Shown in pieces: positions 13,112 to 21,108 of a DNA stretch of 47,324 nucleotides. The stretch covers positions 1 to 47,324 of IMG/VR virus record IMGVR_UViG_3300050821_009483. The stretch is one strand, 5' to 3'. The position numbers and the translations under genes were made by a program. Within the stretch, counting starts at the first letter, position 1. Each line of letters begins with the position of its first letter. This stretch comes from a virus. The notes under the pieces were generated by a model that worked only from the letters and a program-made list of their open reading frames with translations, did not search any database and was not told the origin of the DNA.

Positions 13112-13325
13112 TGTTATCGCCGAAAAGATCCAATACTGGCGTGCGAAAGCGGCCACTCCCGAAGGCCTCTCGCTTGATGAGATGCGGGAGGCCATTGCAG
13201 CAATCCGCAAGGAGCGCGTTCATGCGCAGGAAACTAGCACCAAATCCAAGGCTCGCAAGGCCACGGCAAAGGCTAAAGCCGAACCGGTGGATTCGGATGG
13301 TTTGTTAGGTGAACTTGGTTTGTAA
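13104..13325 (+). CDS. conserved phage IQYWRAKAA...EEMREAI-type protein
   Basis: A 73-aa protein with GTG start (GGAG 8 nt upstream). EKIQYWRAKAATPEGLSLDE then MREAIAAIRKERVHAQ is a helix-turn-helix-like hairpin shared by many podovirus early proteins; it is followed by an Ala/Lys-rich linker and the end VDSDGLLGELGL. That end matches the acidic C-terminal motifs of the 5063 and 7191 products, although the upstream domains differ. Likely small accessory protein of replication or transcription takeover, function unproven. Confidence 0.75.
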   Translation: MSDVIAEKIQYWRAKAATPEGLSLDEMREAIAAIRKERVHAQETSTKSKARKATAKAKAEPVDSDGLLGELGL

Positions 13326-13353
13326 TCAACAGCAGGATTATTGGAGGCTCAAA

Positions 13354-13632
13354 ATGAAGCAACAACAGCAAATGTGGGTGCGTGTGCAAGAGTCTTGGGA
13401 AAATCCTGGCAGTCTCATGTACTCCCTCTCGGACATGGATATGAGCAAGCATGGTTGGCTCATGCTGCCGGACACCATCACCGTCGAATTCGACATTCCC
13501 AATCATGTCGATGTTCGTGCGTTGAAATTGTCCCAGCTAGAAAAAACGAAGAAGGAGCTTCAGGCCGAGTTCACAGCCCGTGTGACGGAATTGCAATCAC
13601 AAATCAACGAATTGCTGGCGATTGAGGGTTGA
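13354..13632 (+). CDS. small coiled-coil protein
   Basis: A 92-aa protein: MKQQQQMWVRVQESWENPGS and SDMDMSKHGWLMLPDTITVE form a strand-rich start; LEKTKKELQAEFTARVTELQ and SQINELLAIEG form a long C-terminal coiled coil. GGAGGCTCA precedes the ATG. The IPNHVDVRALKLSQLEKTKK transition is typical of small phage proteins of unknown role. Confidence 0.65.
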   Translation: MKQQQQMWVRVQESWENPGSLMYSLSDMDMSKHGWLMLPDTITVEFDIPNHVDVRALKLSQLEKTKKELQAEFTARVTELQSQINELLAIEG

Positions 13633-13633
13633 C

Positions 13634-14671
13634 ATGGAACCTCAAACAAAGCCAATGTTTCCTCACACGATTGACAGCACAATCCTGTCAACCTTTCGCT
13701 CATGCCCACAGAAGTTCTTTTACCAATATGTGTCCCATTGGAAGCCCGTCAGCCAATCCGTCCACCTCGTCGCCGGAGGAGCGTTTGCAGCAGCTATTGA
13801 GCAAGCTAGAGTCGCCTTCTACGTTGAAGGGCGAACCTCTTCTGACGCAGAGGCTGCAGGACTTTCTGCCCTTATTGCACATTATGGCGACTTCAACTGT
13901 CCTGATGACTCTGCCAAATCCCTCGAACGAATGTGTGGGGCGTTTGAATTCTACCTGTTTAACTACCCTCTTGGAGCTGATGGGGCCAATCCCATTACGC
14001 TGTCGTCAGGCCGTAGAGGGATAGAATTTTCTTTTGCAGAACCGCTTGAAGTCAGACATCCTGTGACAGGTGATCCGATCCTGTACACAGGACGGAGTGA
14101 CATGATTGCGGAACGCTACGGCACAGGAGTGTGGATTTATGACGAGAAGACCACCTCTTCATTGGGAGCTACTTGGGGTCGTCAGTGGGAGATGCGGTCC
14201 CAATTCACTGGCTACTCTTGGGCTGCTCGGAGGCAGGGGATCAAAACGGCTGGAACTATTGTTCGTGGTGTATCCATCCTCAAAACGAAATACGATACTC
14301 TCGAAGTTCCTACTTATCGTAGCGATTACGAAATTGATCGTTGGGAGCAGCAGGTTAACCGAGACATTCTGCGAATGATCCGTTGCTGGGAGGAAGGTTA
14401 CTGGGACTGGTCCCTCGATGGCGCATGCACGGACTACGGCGGGTGCTCCTTCGTGTCGGTGTGCAAGTCGTCAAATCCTGAGGAGTGGCTGCCAGCAAAG
14501 TTCGAGCAGCGTGTTTGGGACCCACTTGCACGCAGGGAGTTGTCTGTAGCCGAGCATGAGGCATCGTGGGGTCATGTTCGTCACGAATCGTTGCCACCAG
14601 CGCCAGGCCTGAAGGGAGCCCCCACAGACGACGGACAATCTCTTGGCGACGAACTAGCAGGCATGCTCTAG
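13634..14671 (+). CDS. PD-(D/E)XK nuclease, RecB/Cas4-like
   Basis: A 345-aa exonuclease-type protein. STILSTFRSCPQKFFYQYV is the RecB/Cas4-type opening; GRSDMIAE and WIYDEKTTSS give the catalytic Asp (about residue 156) and D/ExK (about 169-171); QFTGYSWAAR is the QxxxY helix. The C-terminal half has CTDYGGCSFVSVC, which with the first Cys (CPQKF) gives the four cysteines of an AddB/Cas4-type [4Fe-4S] cluster. Starts 2 nt after the preceding stop. Expected role: 5' end resection for single-strand annealing with the Sak4-like ATPase (15032) and SSB-like protein (16224). Confidence 0.9.
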   Translation: MEPQTKPMFPHTIDSTILSTFRSCPQKFFYQYVSHWKPVSQSVHLVAGGAFAAAIEQARVAFYVEGRTSSDAEAAGLSALIAHYGDFNCPDDSAKSLERMCGAFEFYLFNYPLGADGANPITLSSGRRGIEFSFAEPLEVRHPVTGDPILYTGRSDMIAERYGTGVWIYDEKTTSSLGATWGRQWEMRSQFTGYSWAARRQGIKTAGTIVRGVSILKTKYDTLEVPTYRSDYEIDRWEQQVNRDILRMIRCWEEGYWDWSLDGACTDYGGCSFVSVCKSSNPEEWLPAKFEQRVWDPLARRELSVAEHEASWGHVRHESLPPAPGLKGAPTDDGQSLGDELAGML

Positions 14672-14673
14672 AC

Positions 14674-15039
14674 ATGTACGAACAACATTTCTATGTCGAA
14701 GGCACCTTCCTTGGAAGTGTTGTTCGGCCCGCGATGATCGTGCATGCCGAGAGGCAACCGCCTTATAGCTACGTGTATCTATGCCCGGATTGTGGGGAAG
14801 TATGGGCACGATGCCCTGTCAAACGAACTGACTATGACCCCCCAAGGGAAAGTAAATGGCAGGTTCAGGGAGGTTATTGCCGACAGCACCCTGGCCCTTC
14901 CCCATTCACCGTAGCTGGTAGCCTGCTCCTCAGCTGGGAACCGGAGTACTCGAACTTGCTTTTGAGTTGCCCTGATGTGGTCAAATGGGAGTTCGAGAGG
15001 CACATGGAATTCATTGAACGAAGGATTGCAAATGACTGA
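14674..15039 (+). CDS. small zinc-finger-like protein, unknown
   Basis: A 121-aa protein between the nuclease and the Sak4-like ATPase. LCPDCGEVWARCPVKR is a zinc-ribbon-type pattern, with a further Cys/His pair in GGYCRQHPG. The C-terminal part is helical (VKWEFERHMEFIERRIAND). It starts two bases after the nuclease stop and overlaps the next gene by 8 nt, so it is translated with the recombination genes. Possibly an adaptor for DNA or for the nuclease. Confidence 0.7.
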   Translation: MYEQHFYVEGTFLGSVVRPAMIVHAERQPPYSYVYLCPDCGEVWARCPVKRTDYDPPRESKWQVQGGYCRQHPGPSPFTVAGSLLLSWEPEYSNLLLSCPDVVKWEFERHMEFIERRIAND

Positions 15040-15871
15040 AGAAAAGAAATCCACCCTTCCCGGCACGAATGTGCTGTTGATGGGTCCAGCAGGAACCGGC
15101 AAAACCAGAGCCATTGGCACGTTGGTGGATGCTGGCCTTGAAGTCTTCTACCTCGGCCTCGAACCTGGCCTGGAATCCCTCCTCGGCTATTTCACCGATG
15201 CGGGAACGGAAATCCCCAAGAACCTTCACTGGCATCAGCTGGAAGCCCCCAAGGCATCCTTTACCGAATTTCTCGATGCCGCCAACAAGATCAACACACT
15301 GGCCTTGGACAGCCTAGCGAAAATGTCGGACCCCAACCGCTCCAAGCACAATCAGTTCATCAAAATGATTGAGGCGTTCAACAACTTCCCGGATGACCGC
15401 ACAGGGGAGAAGTTCGGCTGCGTGGACACATGGGGACCATCGCGGGCGCTCGTGATGGATGGCATGGCGGGGTTAGGGCGTGCGGCTATGGCTCTCGTAG
15501 TCGGTGGCAAACCCGTGCGCAACCAATCCGATTGGGGCATTGCAATGGACACCGTAGAGAAGATCCTGCGCATGCTCACGGATAACTGCAAATGCCATTT
15601 CGTTCTCATCGGGCATGTGGAGCGGGAGACGGACGCGGTGCTGGGCGGCGTGAAGATTAGTCTCTCAGCATTGGGCAACAAGCTCGGTCCGAAGATCAAT
15701 CCGATGTTTTCGGATGTTATCCTCACCGTTCGAGAAGGTGCGAAATGGACATGGGATACGGGATCGGCTCTGGCTGACGTCAAAACTCGCAACCTGCCGG
15801 TGGCTCAAGGGATTGCCCCGGACTTCCGGCAGATCATTTCGAAGTGGAAATCACGCGGAGGTGTATTGTGA
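15032..15871 (+). CDS. Sak4-like AAA ATPase (phage recombinase family)
   Basis: A 279-aa RecA-fold protein of the phage nucleotide-binding group (AAA_24/Sak4). Walker A LLMGPAGTGKT (residues 15-25), Walker B-type ALVMDGMAGL, a late FVLIGHVERETDAVLGGVKI and a closing SLSALGNKLGPKINPMFSDV. Sak4 proteins act with SSB in single-strand annealing and ssDNA handling. The gene order nuclease-ATPase-SSB supports a recombination module. Confidence 0.9.
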   Translation: MTEEKKSTLPGTNVLLMGPAGTGKTRAIGTLVDAGLEVFYLGLEPGLESLLGYFTDAGTEIPKNLHWHQLEAPKASFTEFLDAANKINTLALDSLAKMSDPNRSKHNQFIKMIEAFNNFPDDRTGEKFGCVDTWGPSRALVMDGMAGLGRAAMALVVGGKPVRNQSDWGIAMDTVEKILRMLTDNCKCHFVLIGHVERETDAVLGGVKISLSALGNKLGPKINPMFSDVILTVREGAKWTWDTGSALADVKTRNLPVAQGIAPDFRQIISKWKSRGGVL

Positions 15872-16005
15872 AAGCATTCCTGATTACAATTTGCATCCTG
15901 GAAGCTCTGGGTACTGTGCTTGCAAAGAGCACACTCGAAAGACTCATCACCATCGCCCTCCTCTTGTGGGGACTCTACCTTCTCTACCCGATGGTGTTTG
16001 TATGA
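15868..16005 (+). CDS. 45-aa membrane protein
   Basis: GTG start (GTGA overlap with the ATPase stop; GGAGG 6 nt upstream). MKAFLITICILEALGTVLAK then ERLITIALLLWGLYLLYPMV: two hydrophobic segments separated by a short charged turn. The next gene starts within its stop. Role unknown. Confidence 0.6.
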   Translation: MKAFLITICILEALGTVLAKSTLERLITIALLLWGLYLLYPMVFV

Positions 16006-16070
16006 GCGCTTACGCAGTCGTCATCATTCTTCTCTACATCGGTGCGTGTCTGTATTTTTCGTTTATTTAA
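16002..16070 (+). CDS. 22-aa membrane peptide
   Basis: MSAYAVVIILLYIGACLYFS plus FI: one transmembrane segment, ATGA overlap with the preceding membrane gene. It ends just before palindrome R6. Like the 4868 and 6128 peptides, identity rests on coupling and hydrophobicity only. Confidence 0.45.
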   Translation: MSAYAVVIILLYIGACLYFSFI

Positions 16071-16108
16071 CCATAGGAATTAATCTACTTTAATTCCTAC
16101 CAATAAAT
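16065..16108. repeat. dispersed palindrome R6
   Basis: Half-sites TAGGAATTAAT and TTTAATTCCTA around CTAC; the core is identical to R9. The left flank deviates (TTTAACCA). GGAGGC follows directly on the plus strand. Confidence 0.9.
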
Positions 16109-16161
16109 CGGAGGCATTGGTAAATAACTGGCTACCACCCTCATATCATACGACGTATCAT

Positions 16162-16191
16162 TTACCCATCGATGTGACCCATCGGTACAAT
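16162..16191 (+). promoter_or_regulatory. possible sigma-70 promoter before the SSB-like gene
   Basis: TTACCC, an 18-bp spacer and TACAAT (16186-16191), about 30 nt before ATG 16224. Confidence 0.45.
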
Positions 16192-16223
16192 TGCTCTAAG
16201 CCCAAAACCAAGGATACACAATC

Positions 16224-16679
16224 ATGTTTGATGCAGATTCCTTTCTTCAGTCCTCAGTTTCCGAAGCCAACTCTACTGCCCTCATTCCGTGCCCGATCGG
16301 CGAGTTTCAAGGCATTATCAGCAAGATTGCCCCCCGCCAATGGCAATCCAAAGACGGCACCCAATCCGGTGTTGCCCTCGACGTTTTCTGGCTCGTGGAA
16401 GATGCTGGCGTGAAGGCCACTTGCGGTCGCGAAGAAGTCGTGGTCAAACAAGGCCTCATGCTGGACACCAACCCGCAGGGTGGCCTCGACATGTCCGCAG
16501 GTAAGAATGTGGGCTTGGGACGACTGCGGGAGGCTGTAGGCAAGAACCAACCCGGTGAGGCGTTCTCGTTCGCTATGCTGCCAGGCCTCATGGCCAAGAT
16601 TAGCGTAACTCACAGAGAAGACAAGAACGACCCGAGCATCGTGTACGGCGAAGTGAAGATGGTCACAAAGCTGTCGTGA
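16224..16679 (+). CDS. SSB-like ssDNA-binding protein
   Basis: A 151-aa protein with an OB-fold-like layout: GEFQGIISKIAPRQWQSKDG, GVALDVFWLVEDAGVKATCG, then GKNVGLGRLREAVGKNQPGE, FSFAMLPGLMAKISVTHRED and SIVYGEVKMVTKLS. The L-R-E-A-x-G-x-N-x-P-G and HR.D..DPS-I-x-Y-x-E-V-K pattern identifies a family of short phage proteins usually placed as SSB equivalents next to Sak4 and RecB-like genes. It lacks the acidic C-terminal tip of bacterial SSB. It has its own promoter and terminator. Confidence 0.75.
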   Translation: MFDADSFLQSSVSEANSTALIPCPIGEFQGIISKIAPRQWQSKDGTQSGVALDVFWLVEDAGVKATCGREEVVVKQGLMLDTNPQGGLDMSAGKNVGLGRLREAVGKNQPGEAFSFAMLPGLMAKISVTHREDKNDPSIVYGEVKMVTKLS

Positions 16680-16703
16680 TGTGAGGGCGTAGTCCTAACC
16701 CGT

Positions 16704-16730
16704 CCGCCCTCTCGTCTGAGGGCGGTTTTA
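16704..16730 (+). terminator. rho-independent terminator after the SSB-like gene
   Basis: CCGCCCTC (16704-16711) and GAGGGCGG (16718-16725) form an 8-bp GC stem with a 6-nt loop, followed by TTTTA. Confidence 0.85.
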
Positions 16731-16743
16731 CTTGAACAAGGCC

Positions 16744-16998
16744 ATGACAAAGATAATCGAAATCGTAGATACCGATTACTATTCGAATAGTAATTCGCAT
16801 GTGGTGTTGGAAGATGGCGTCAGCATCAAGGATGAGTATGCTGTTTACCGGAAACTTCACTACACGGAGCAACGAACACCAATCTTCGTGGACGGAATTG
16901 AGCATGGCTACACATGCGACTTTGGGGCGTGGCTAATCCACCACGGAAAAGCCCACCCGCCTTCTGAAGATGAATTCGACACATTCCAAGAGGAATGA
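16744..16998 (+). CDS. small acidic protein, unknown
   Basis: An 84-aa protein, MTKIIEIVDTDYYSNSNSHV, LEDGVSIKDEYAVYRKLHYT, then GYTCDFGAWLIHHGKAHPPS and an acidic end. Two strand-rich parts; likely a compact domain. Only a weak AAGG-like site precedes the ATG, and a TTG at 16732 is in frame. It is the first gene after the SSB terminator. Family not recognised. Confidence 0.55.
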   Translation: MTKIIEIVDTDYYSNSNSHVVLEDGVSIKDEYAVYRKLHYTEQRTPIFVDGIEHGYTCDFGAWLIHHGKAHPPSEDEFDTFQEE

Positions 16999-17002
16999 TG
17001 CT

Positions 17003-18376
17003 ATGCAAACAATCCAAGAGAAAAAGCTAATCATCACAGAAGGTCGGCAACGGCAAGAATTCGATCCTATTGCCATGGCCGAGTTGTCGGAGGCCATCCT
17101 CGCACGCGGGCTCATGCATGCCGTGGTCGTGCGAGAGTCGCCCGAGGGATTGGTACTCGTCGCTGGCGAACGCCGTCTCCGGGCCATGAAAGACCTCTGG
17201 ATGCTGGGAGGTCAATTGAAGTTCAACGGGGAGATTGTTCCTGAAGGAGAGATTCCATATGTCACTCTCGGTCAACTTGCGCCCCTCGAAGCTGAGGAGG
17301 CGGAACTCTCTGAAAATTTGCATCGCAAGGACCTTACGTGGCAAGAAAACTCCGCCGCGATGGCAAAACTCCATTCTCTTCGCTCTCGCCAAGCACAGGC
17401 CGAGGGGAGGGTGCATACTGTGGCAGACACAGCCATGGAAACCAAGGGCCGTTCCGACGGCGGTTATCAGGCGGCTGTACGGAAGGACTTAGTTGTTGCT
17501 AAATTCCTCCACCTACCTGAAATCGCCAAAGCGAAGACTGCCGATGAGGCCTTCAAGATCTTAAAACGCCAGGAAGAATCCCAACGCAACGTCGCTCTCG
17601 CAGCCGAGGTCGGCAAAACCTTCACTCAATCAATCCATGAACTCCACAACACGAATTGTTTGTCTTGGATGCGTAGTGCGGAGGCAAACCAGTTTGATGT
17701 TATTCTCACGGACCCTCCGTACGGGATGGGAGCGGACTCATTCGGGGATGCCGCCGGAAAACTCGGGGGAATCGAGCATCACTATAAGGATGACTACGAT
17801 CACTGGAAGTCCCTCATGGACGAATGGTGCGGGCTTGCGTTTCGCGTTGCGAAGCCTCAAGCACACGCATATGTTTTCTGTGACCTCGACAACTTTCACG
17901 AACTGAAGCGAATGATGACCCAAGCTGGCTGGTGGGTCACACGTACACCATTCATTTGCACGAAACCAAACAGTGGTCGTGTGCCCCATCCGGAGCATGG
18001 GCCGAGAAGGCAATGGGAGATGATTCTGTATGCAATCAAGGGAAAGAAACCTACGACGGGCATATACCCAGATGTCATTACGACTATGGCCGACCCCAAC
18101 ATGTCCCACGGTGCGCAAAAGCCAGTCGCTCTTTATCTTGACCTGCTTAAGCGGAGCGTTAGAGCAGGAGACACAGTGCTGGACAGCTTTGCCGGTAGTG
18201 GGACGATTTTTCCTGCCGCTCATGCTTACAAGGTGAAGGCAGTGGGGATCGAGATGAATCCTGAATACTACTCACTCGCATTGCAACGGATGAAAGGATT
18301 GGATGAATCTGCAACTCTTTCACAAGCTCAAGGCAATGCCCTCGCCAATGAATTGCAGTCTCTTATGAGGAAGTGA
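17003..18376 (+). CDS. ParB-like / DNA methyltransferase fusion
   Basis: A 457-aa two-domain protein. Residues 1-about 190 are ParB/Srx-like: IAMAELSEAILARGLMHAVV, LVAGERRLRAMKDLW, AELSENLHRKDLTWQENSAA. Residues about 200-457 are an N4/N6-type adenine or cytosine methyltransferase of beta topology: DVILTDPPYGMG (about 237) before DTVLDSFAGSGTIFPAAHAY (about 395) and GIEMNPEYYSLALQRM. Such ParB-MTase fusions occur in phages and mobile elements and may protect phage DNA from host restriction or mark sites. AGGAA 7 nt before the ATG. The ParB half is a second candidate reader of the dispersed palindromes. Confidence 0.93.
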   Translation: MQTIQEKKLIITEGRQRQEFDPIAMAELSEAILARGLMHAVVVRESPEGLVLVAGERRLRAMKDLWMLGGQLKFNGEIVPEGEIPYVTLGQLAPLEAEEAELSENLHRKDLTWQENSAAMAKLHSLRSRQAQAEGRVHTVADTAMETKGRSDGGYQAAVRKDLVVAKFLHLPEIAKAKTADEAFKILKRQEESQRNVALAAEVGKTFTQSIHELHNTNCLSWMRSAEANQFDVILTDPPYGMGADSFGDAAGKLGGIEHHYKDDYDHWKSLMDEWCGLAFRVAKPQAHAYVFCDLDNFHELKRMMTQAGWWVTRTPFICTKPNSGRVPHPEHGPRRQWEMILYAIKGKKPTTGIYPDVITTMADPNMSHGAQKPVALYLDLLKRSVRAGDTVLDSFAGSGTIFPAAHAYKVKAVGIEMNPEYYSLALQRMKGLDESATLSQAQGNALANELQSLMRK

Positions 18377-18377
18377 C

Positions 18378-18536
18378 ATGAAAACATTTGATGTGTTGGT
18401 AAAGCTAGACCAATTCCCCCGGTCTGTCGTAATGTTTCAGGTCAATGCTAAAACCACAAAAGAGGCTTTTACTAAGGCACGTAAGGTTGCCTGTAAATGC
18501 CATTCGTCCCGCATTCGTGTGGAGCGTGTCGAATGA
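18378..18536 (+). CDS. small basic protein, unknown
   Basis: A 52-aa protein, MKTFDVLVKLDQFPRSVVMF, QVNAKTTKEAFTKARKVACK, CHSSRIRVERVE: strand, strand, then a Lys-rich helix with CKC. It starts two bases after the methyltransferase stop (GAGGAA upstream) and overlaps the next start (ATGA). Confidence 0.6.
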   Translation: MKTFDVLVKLDQFPRSVVMFQVNAKTTKEAFTKARKVACKCHSSRIRVERVE

Positions 18537-18715
18537 TCCCGCCTCGACTTCCTCGCACTCACCTCGGATGGCACCCTCTTATGGTTGTCGTCGGCCTCGC
18601 TATCCGAAAACCTGAGCACGCCCACGAGCATTTTCTCGTAAACTCAACTCGACAAGCCATTTCAAGAGCAATGGTTAGCTCGCGAATCGAACACAAACAA
18701 ACCAGAAAGGACTGA
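18533..18715 (+). CDS. small basic protein, unknown
   Basis: A 60-aa protein, MIPPRLPRTHLGWHPLMVVV, GLAIRKPEHAHEHFLVNSTR, then a basic end (SRAMVSSRIEHKQTRKD). It resembles the preceding gene's strand-helix pattern. Coupled by ATGA; the polymerase gene begins one base after its stop. Confidence 0.55.
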   Translation: MIPPRLPRTHLGWHPLMVVVGLAIRKPEHAHEHFLVNSTRQAISRAMVSSRIEHKQTRKD

Positions 18716-18716
18716 T

Positions 18717-21095
18717 ATGCCTATTCGCGGAACCGGCAAGCTAGATGCTAACGTACTGATTGTCGGGGAATTTCCACACGAAGCCGATCTACGCCGTGAA
18801 GAACCGTTCATCGGTGGGGCCGGATTCGAGGCTACTAAAATGTTGGCTGAGGCTGGATTGTCTAGAGACCAATGCTATTTGACCTATGTTTTTAAAGACA
18901 GGTGCCTAGGGATTTCCAGCCTAGTCGCAGAGAAAAAGAAGGGCATAACCTCCCGACATGTCTTGTACAAGGGAAAGTGGGTGATGCCGCAGCTAGTTGA
19001 CGCGGTGGAGGCGCTCCGCGAGGAGATTCGGAGAGTTGGCCCCAACGTCGTATGCACGACCGGCAACCTCGCGTTGTGGGCGCTCACGGGTGAATGGTCG
19101 TCATTCAATTGGCGATCCTCCGTCATGGAGTCCGACCTCATCCCCGGATTGAAGGTCATCCCCACATTGCCCTTCTCTATCGTGAACGTGCAGTGGAGCC
19201 AACGCCCGATTATTGTTCATGATTTGAAGCGGGTGAAACGGCATGAGGATAAACCGGGGGTGATGGATCGTGGGTACAAGTTCAACGCACAGCCGACCTA
19301 TGAGCAAGCACGTGACACACTCGAAAGCCTAATTAAACAGGCTCTAGACGCTCCCGAGCACGCACCCGTGAAAATGGGCGTAGACATTGAGACACGGGCA
19401 GGTCATATATCGTCAATTGCCTTTGCATGGTCGTCAACAGAGGCCATTTGTATCCCATTGATGAAAACAAACAATCCAGAAGGCTACTGGCCACTGGAGG
19501 AAGAAGCCTCTCTAGTCGAACGCATGTGTGCTCTCATGCGCGAGATTGTTGTCATCGGCCAAAACTGGAACTATGACGCTCAATACATCTACCGGCACTG
19601 GCATTTCATGTGCCCCAATGTCGTAGACACGATGATCCAGCAACACTCATGCTTTAGCAATTTGCCGAAGAATTTGGCCTTCCTCTCCTCGATGTATTGT
19701 GAGGATCACTTGTACTGGAAGGATGATCGAACCAATTGGGAGGAAGGTCAAGATGGAGAAGGAGAAATACAGTATTGGCGCTACAATTGCACTGACGCTG
19801 CTCGCACTCTTGCTATTCACCATGTTCTCTCTAACGTGTCTCGCGGTATGGGGTTGGATAGCGTCAATGAATTCCAACAGTCTCTGCGCCAACGTGTCCT
19901 CAACACGATGATTCGCGGCGTGCGCGTGGACCACAAGCTCCGCGCTCAACTCTCATTCGACCTCATGGCCGAAGTGGCCTCCCGCGAACAGTGGATGCAG
20001 GACGTCCTTGGGCAAACAATCAACATCAAGTCACCACCTCAAATGGCTGACTTCTTTTACAGGCAGATGGGCCAGCGGGAGATTAAAAATCGAAAAACAC
20101 AATCCGTCACATGCAATGATGAGGCACTTCACAAGATTGCTAGCCGTGAGCCGATCTTACTTCCAGTTACCAGAAAGATTGCCGAATTGCGCTCATTGGG
20201 GGTGTTCCACTCTACTTTTGTGCAGGCGGGACTCGATATTGACGGCCGCATGCGATGCACATTCAATGTCTGCGGAACGGAAACTTATCGTTTCGCCTCA
20301 TCAAAAAATGCGTTCAATACTGGAATGAATATGCAGAATATTCCGAAGGGTGGGGATACTGAGGACGATGGCCTCGAACTCCCCAACATTCGGAAACTGT
20401 TTATCCCGGACCAGGGCATGACAATGTTCGACATTGACCTCGACAGCGCCGACCTGCGAATTGTCACCTGGGAGTCCAATTGTCAATGGATGAAAGAGAA
20501 CTTCAAGGCCGGCCGCAAGCCCTATGTTGAAGTTATGAAGGAGTACTATCATGACCAAAGTATGTCGAAGAACTCGCACCCGCGCGAGTATGCGATGTTT
20601 AAGTCACTGTGTCATGGCACGAACTATCTTGGCACAGCTGACGGCATCGCACCCCGCATCGGCCTCCTTGTCCACGAGACTGAACGGATTCAAAAATGGT
20701 ACTTCTCGCTGTGCCCCGAGATTGCTAAATGGCAAGAGGATATCAAGAAACAAGTATCTGGTCGTCGCTATGTGGAGAATGCGTTCGGCTATCGAAATTA
20801 CTTCTTCGACCGGATCGAAGGGACGATCTTTAACCAGGCAGTGGCGTGGATACCCCAGTCAACCGTTGCGTGTTTGATTAACCGGGCGTGGGCAGCGATT
20901 GAAGATGGGATGCCGGAAGCGGAGATTCTGATTCAGGTGCATGATAGTCTCGTAGGGGCTGTGCCCAGTCACCGCAAGTCCGAGTTGTTACCTCGCATTG
21001 CCGAGCTAGCAACCGTGCCTATTCCATATGCAGACCCACTGTTGATTCCTGTGGGGTTTGTGTCAAGTGAGAAGTCGTGGGGCGATTGCGACTAG
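18717..21095 (+). CDS. polA: DNA polymerase I-family replicase with N-terminal UDG-like domain
   Basis: A 792-aa protein. Residues 1-about 175 resemble the uracil-DNA-glycosylase superfamily (NVLIVGEFPHEADLRREEPF then IGGAGFEATKMLAEAGL), with a weakened second motif (IPTLPFSIVNVQW), so activity is doubtful. Next come the 3'-5' exonuclease motifs (MGVDIETRAG, IGQNWNYDAQ, YNCTDAARTL) and a PolA palm: motif A FDIDLDSADLRIV, motif B REYAMFKSLCHGTNYLG, motif C QVHDSLVG. Motif C has HDS instead of HDE, and His (about residue 633) seems to replace the Phe/Tyr of E. coli position 762. It is the phage's replicative polymerase. AAGGA lies upstream of the ATG. Confidence 0.95.
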   Translation: MPIRGTGKLDANVLIVGEFPHEADLRREEPFIGGAGFEATKMLAEAGLSRDQCYLTYVFKDRCLGISSLVAEKKKGITSRHVLYKGKWVMPQLVDAVEALREEIRRVGPNVVCTTGNLALWALTGEWSSFNWRSSVMESDLIPGLKVIPTLPFSIVNVQWSQRPIIVHDLKRVKRHEDKPGVMDRGYKFNAQPTYEQARDTLESLIKQALDAPEHAPVKMGVDIETRAGHISSIAFAWSSTEAICIPLMKTNNPEGYWPLEEEASLVERMCALMREIVVIGQNWNYDAQYIYRHWHFMCPNVVDTMIQQHSCFSNLPKNLAFLSSMYCEDHLYWKDDRTNWEEGQDGEGEIQYWRYNCTDAARTLAIHHVLSNVSRGMGLDSVNEFQQSLRQRVLNTMIRGVRVDHKLRAQLSFDLMAEVASREQWMQDVLGQTINIKSPPQMADFFYRQMGQREIKNRKTQSVTCNDEALHKIASREPILLPVTRKIAELRSLGVFHSTFVQAGLDIDGRMRCTFNVCGTETYRFASSKNAFNTGMNMQNIPKGGDTEDDGLELPNIRKLFIPDQGMTMFDIDLDSADLRIVTWESNCQWMKENFKAGRKPYVEVMKEYYHDQSMSKNSHPREYAMFKSLCHGTNYLGTADGIAPRIGLLVHETERIQKWYFSLCPEIAKWQEDIKKQVSGRRYVENAFGYRNYFFDRIEGTIFNQAVAWIPQSTVACLINRAWAAIEDGMPEAEILIQVHDSLVGAVPSHRKSELLPRIAELATVPIPYADPLLIPVGFVSSEKSWGDCD

Positions 21096-21108
21096 CCTAG
21101 GAGGCTGT

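Noticed and set aside
16117-16413. 98-aa plus-strand ORF after palindrome R6 with TTG start
   Set aside because: Its second half lies in another frame of the SSB-like gene and its composition is not protein-like, although GGAGG precedes it.
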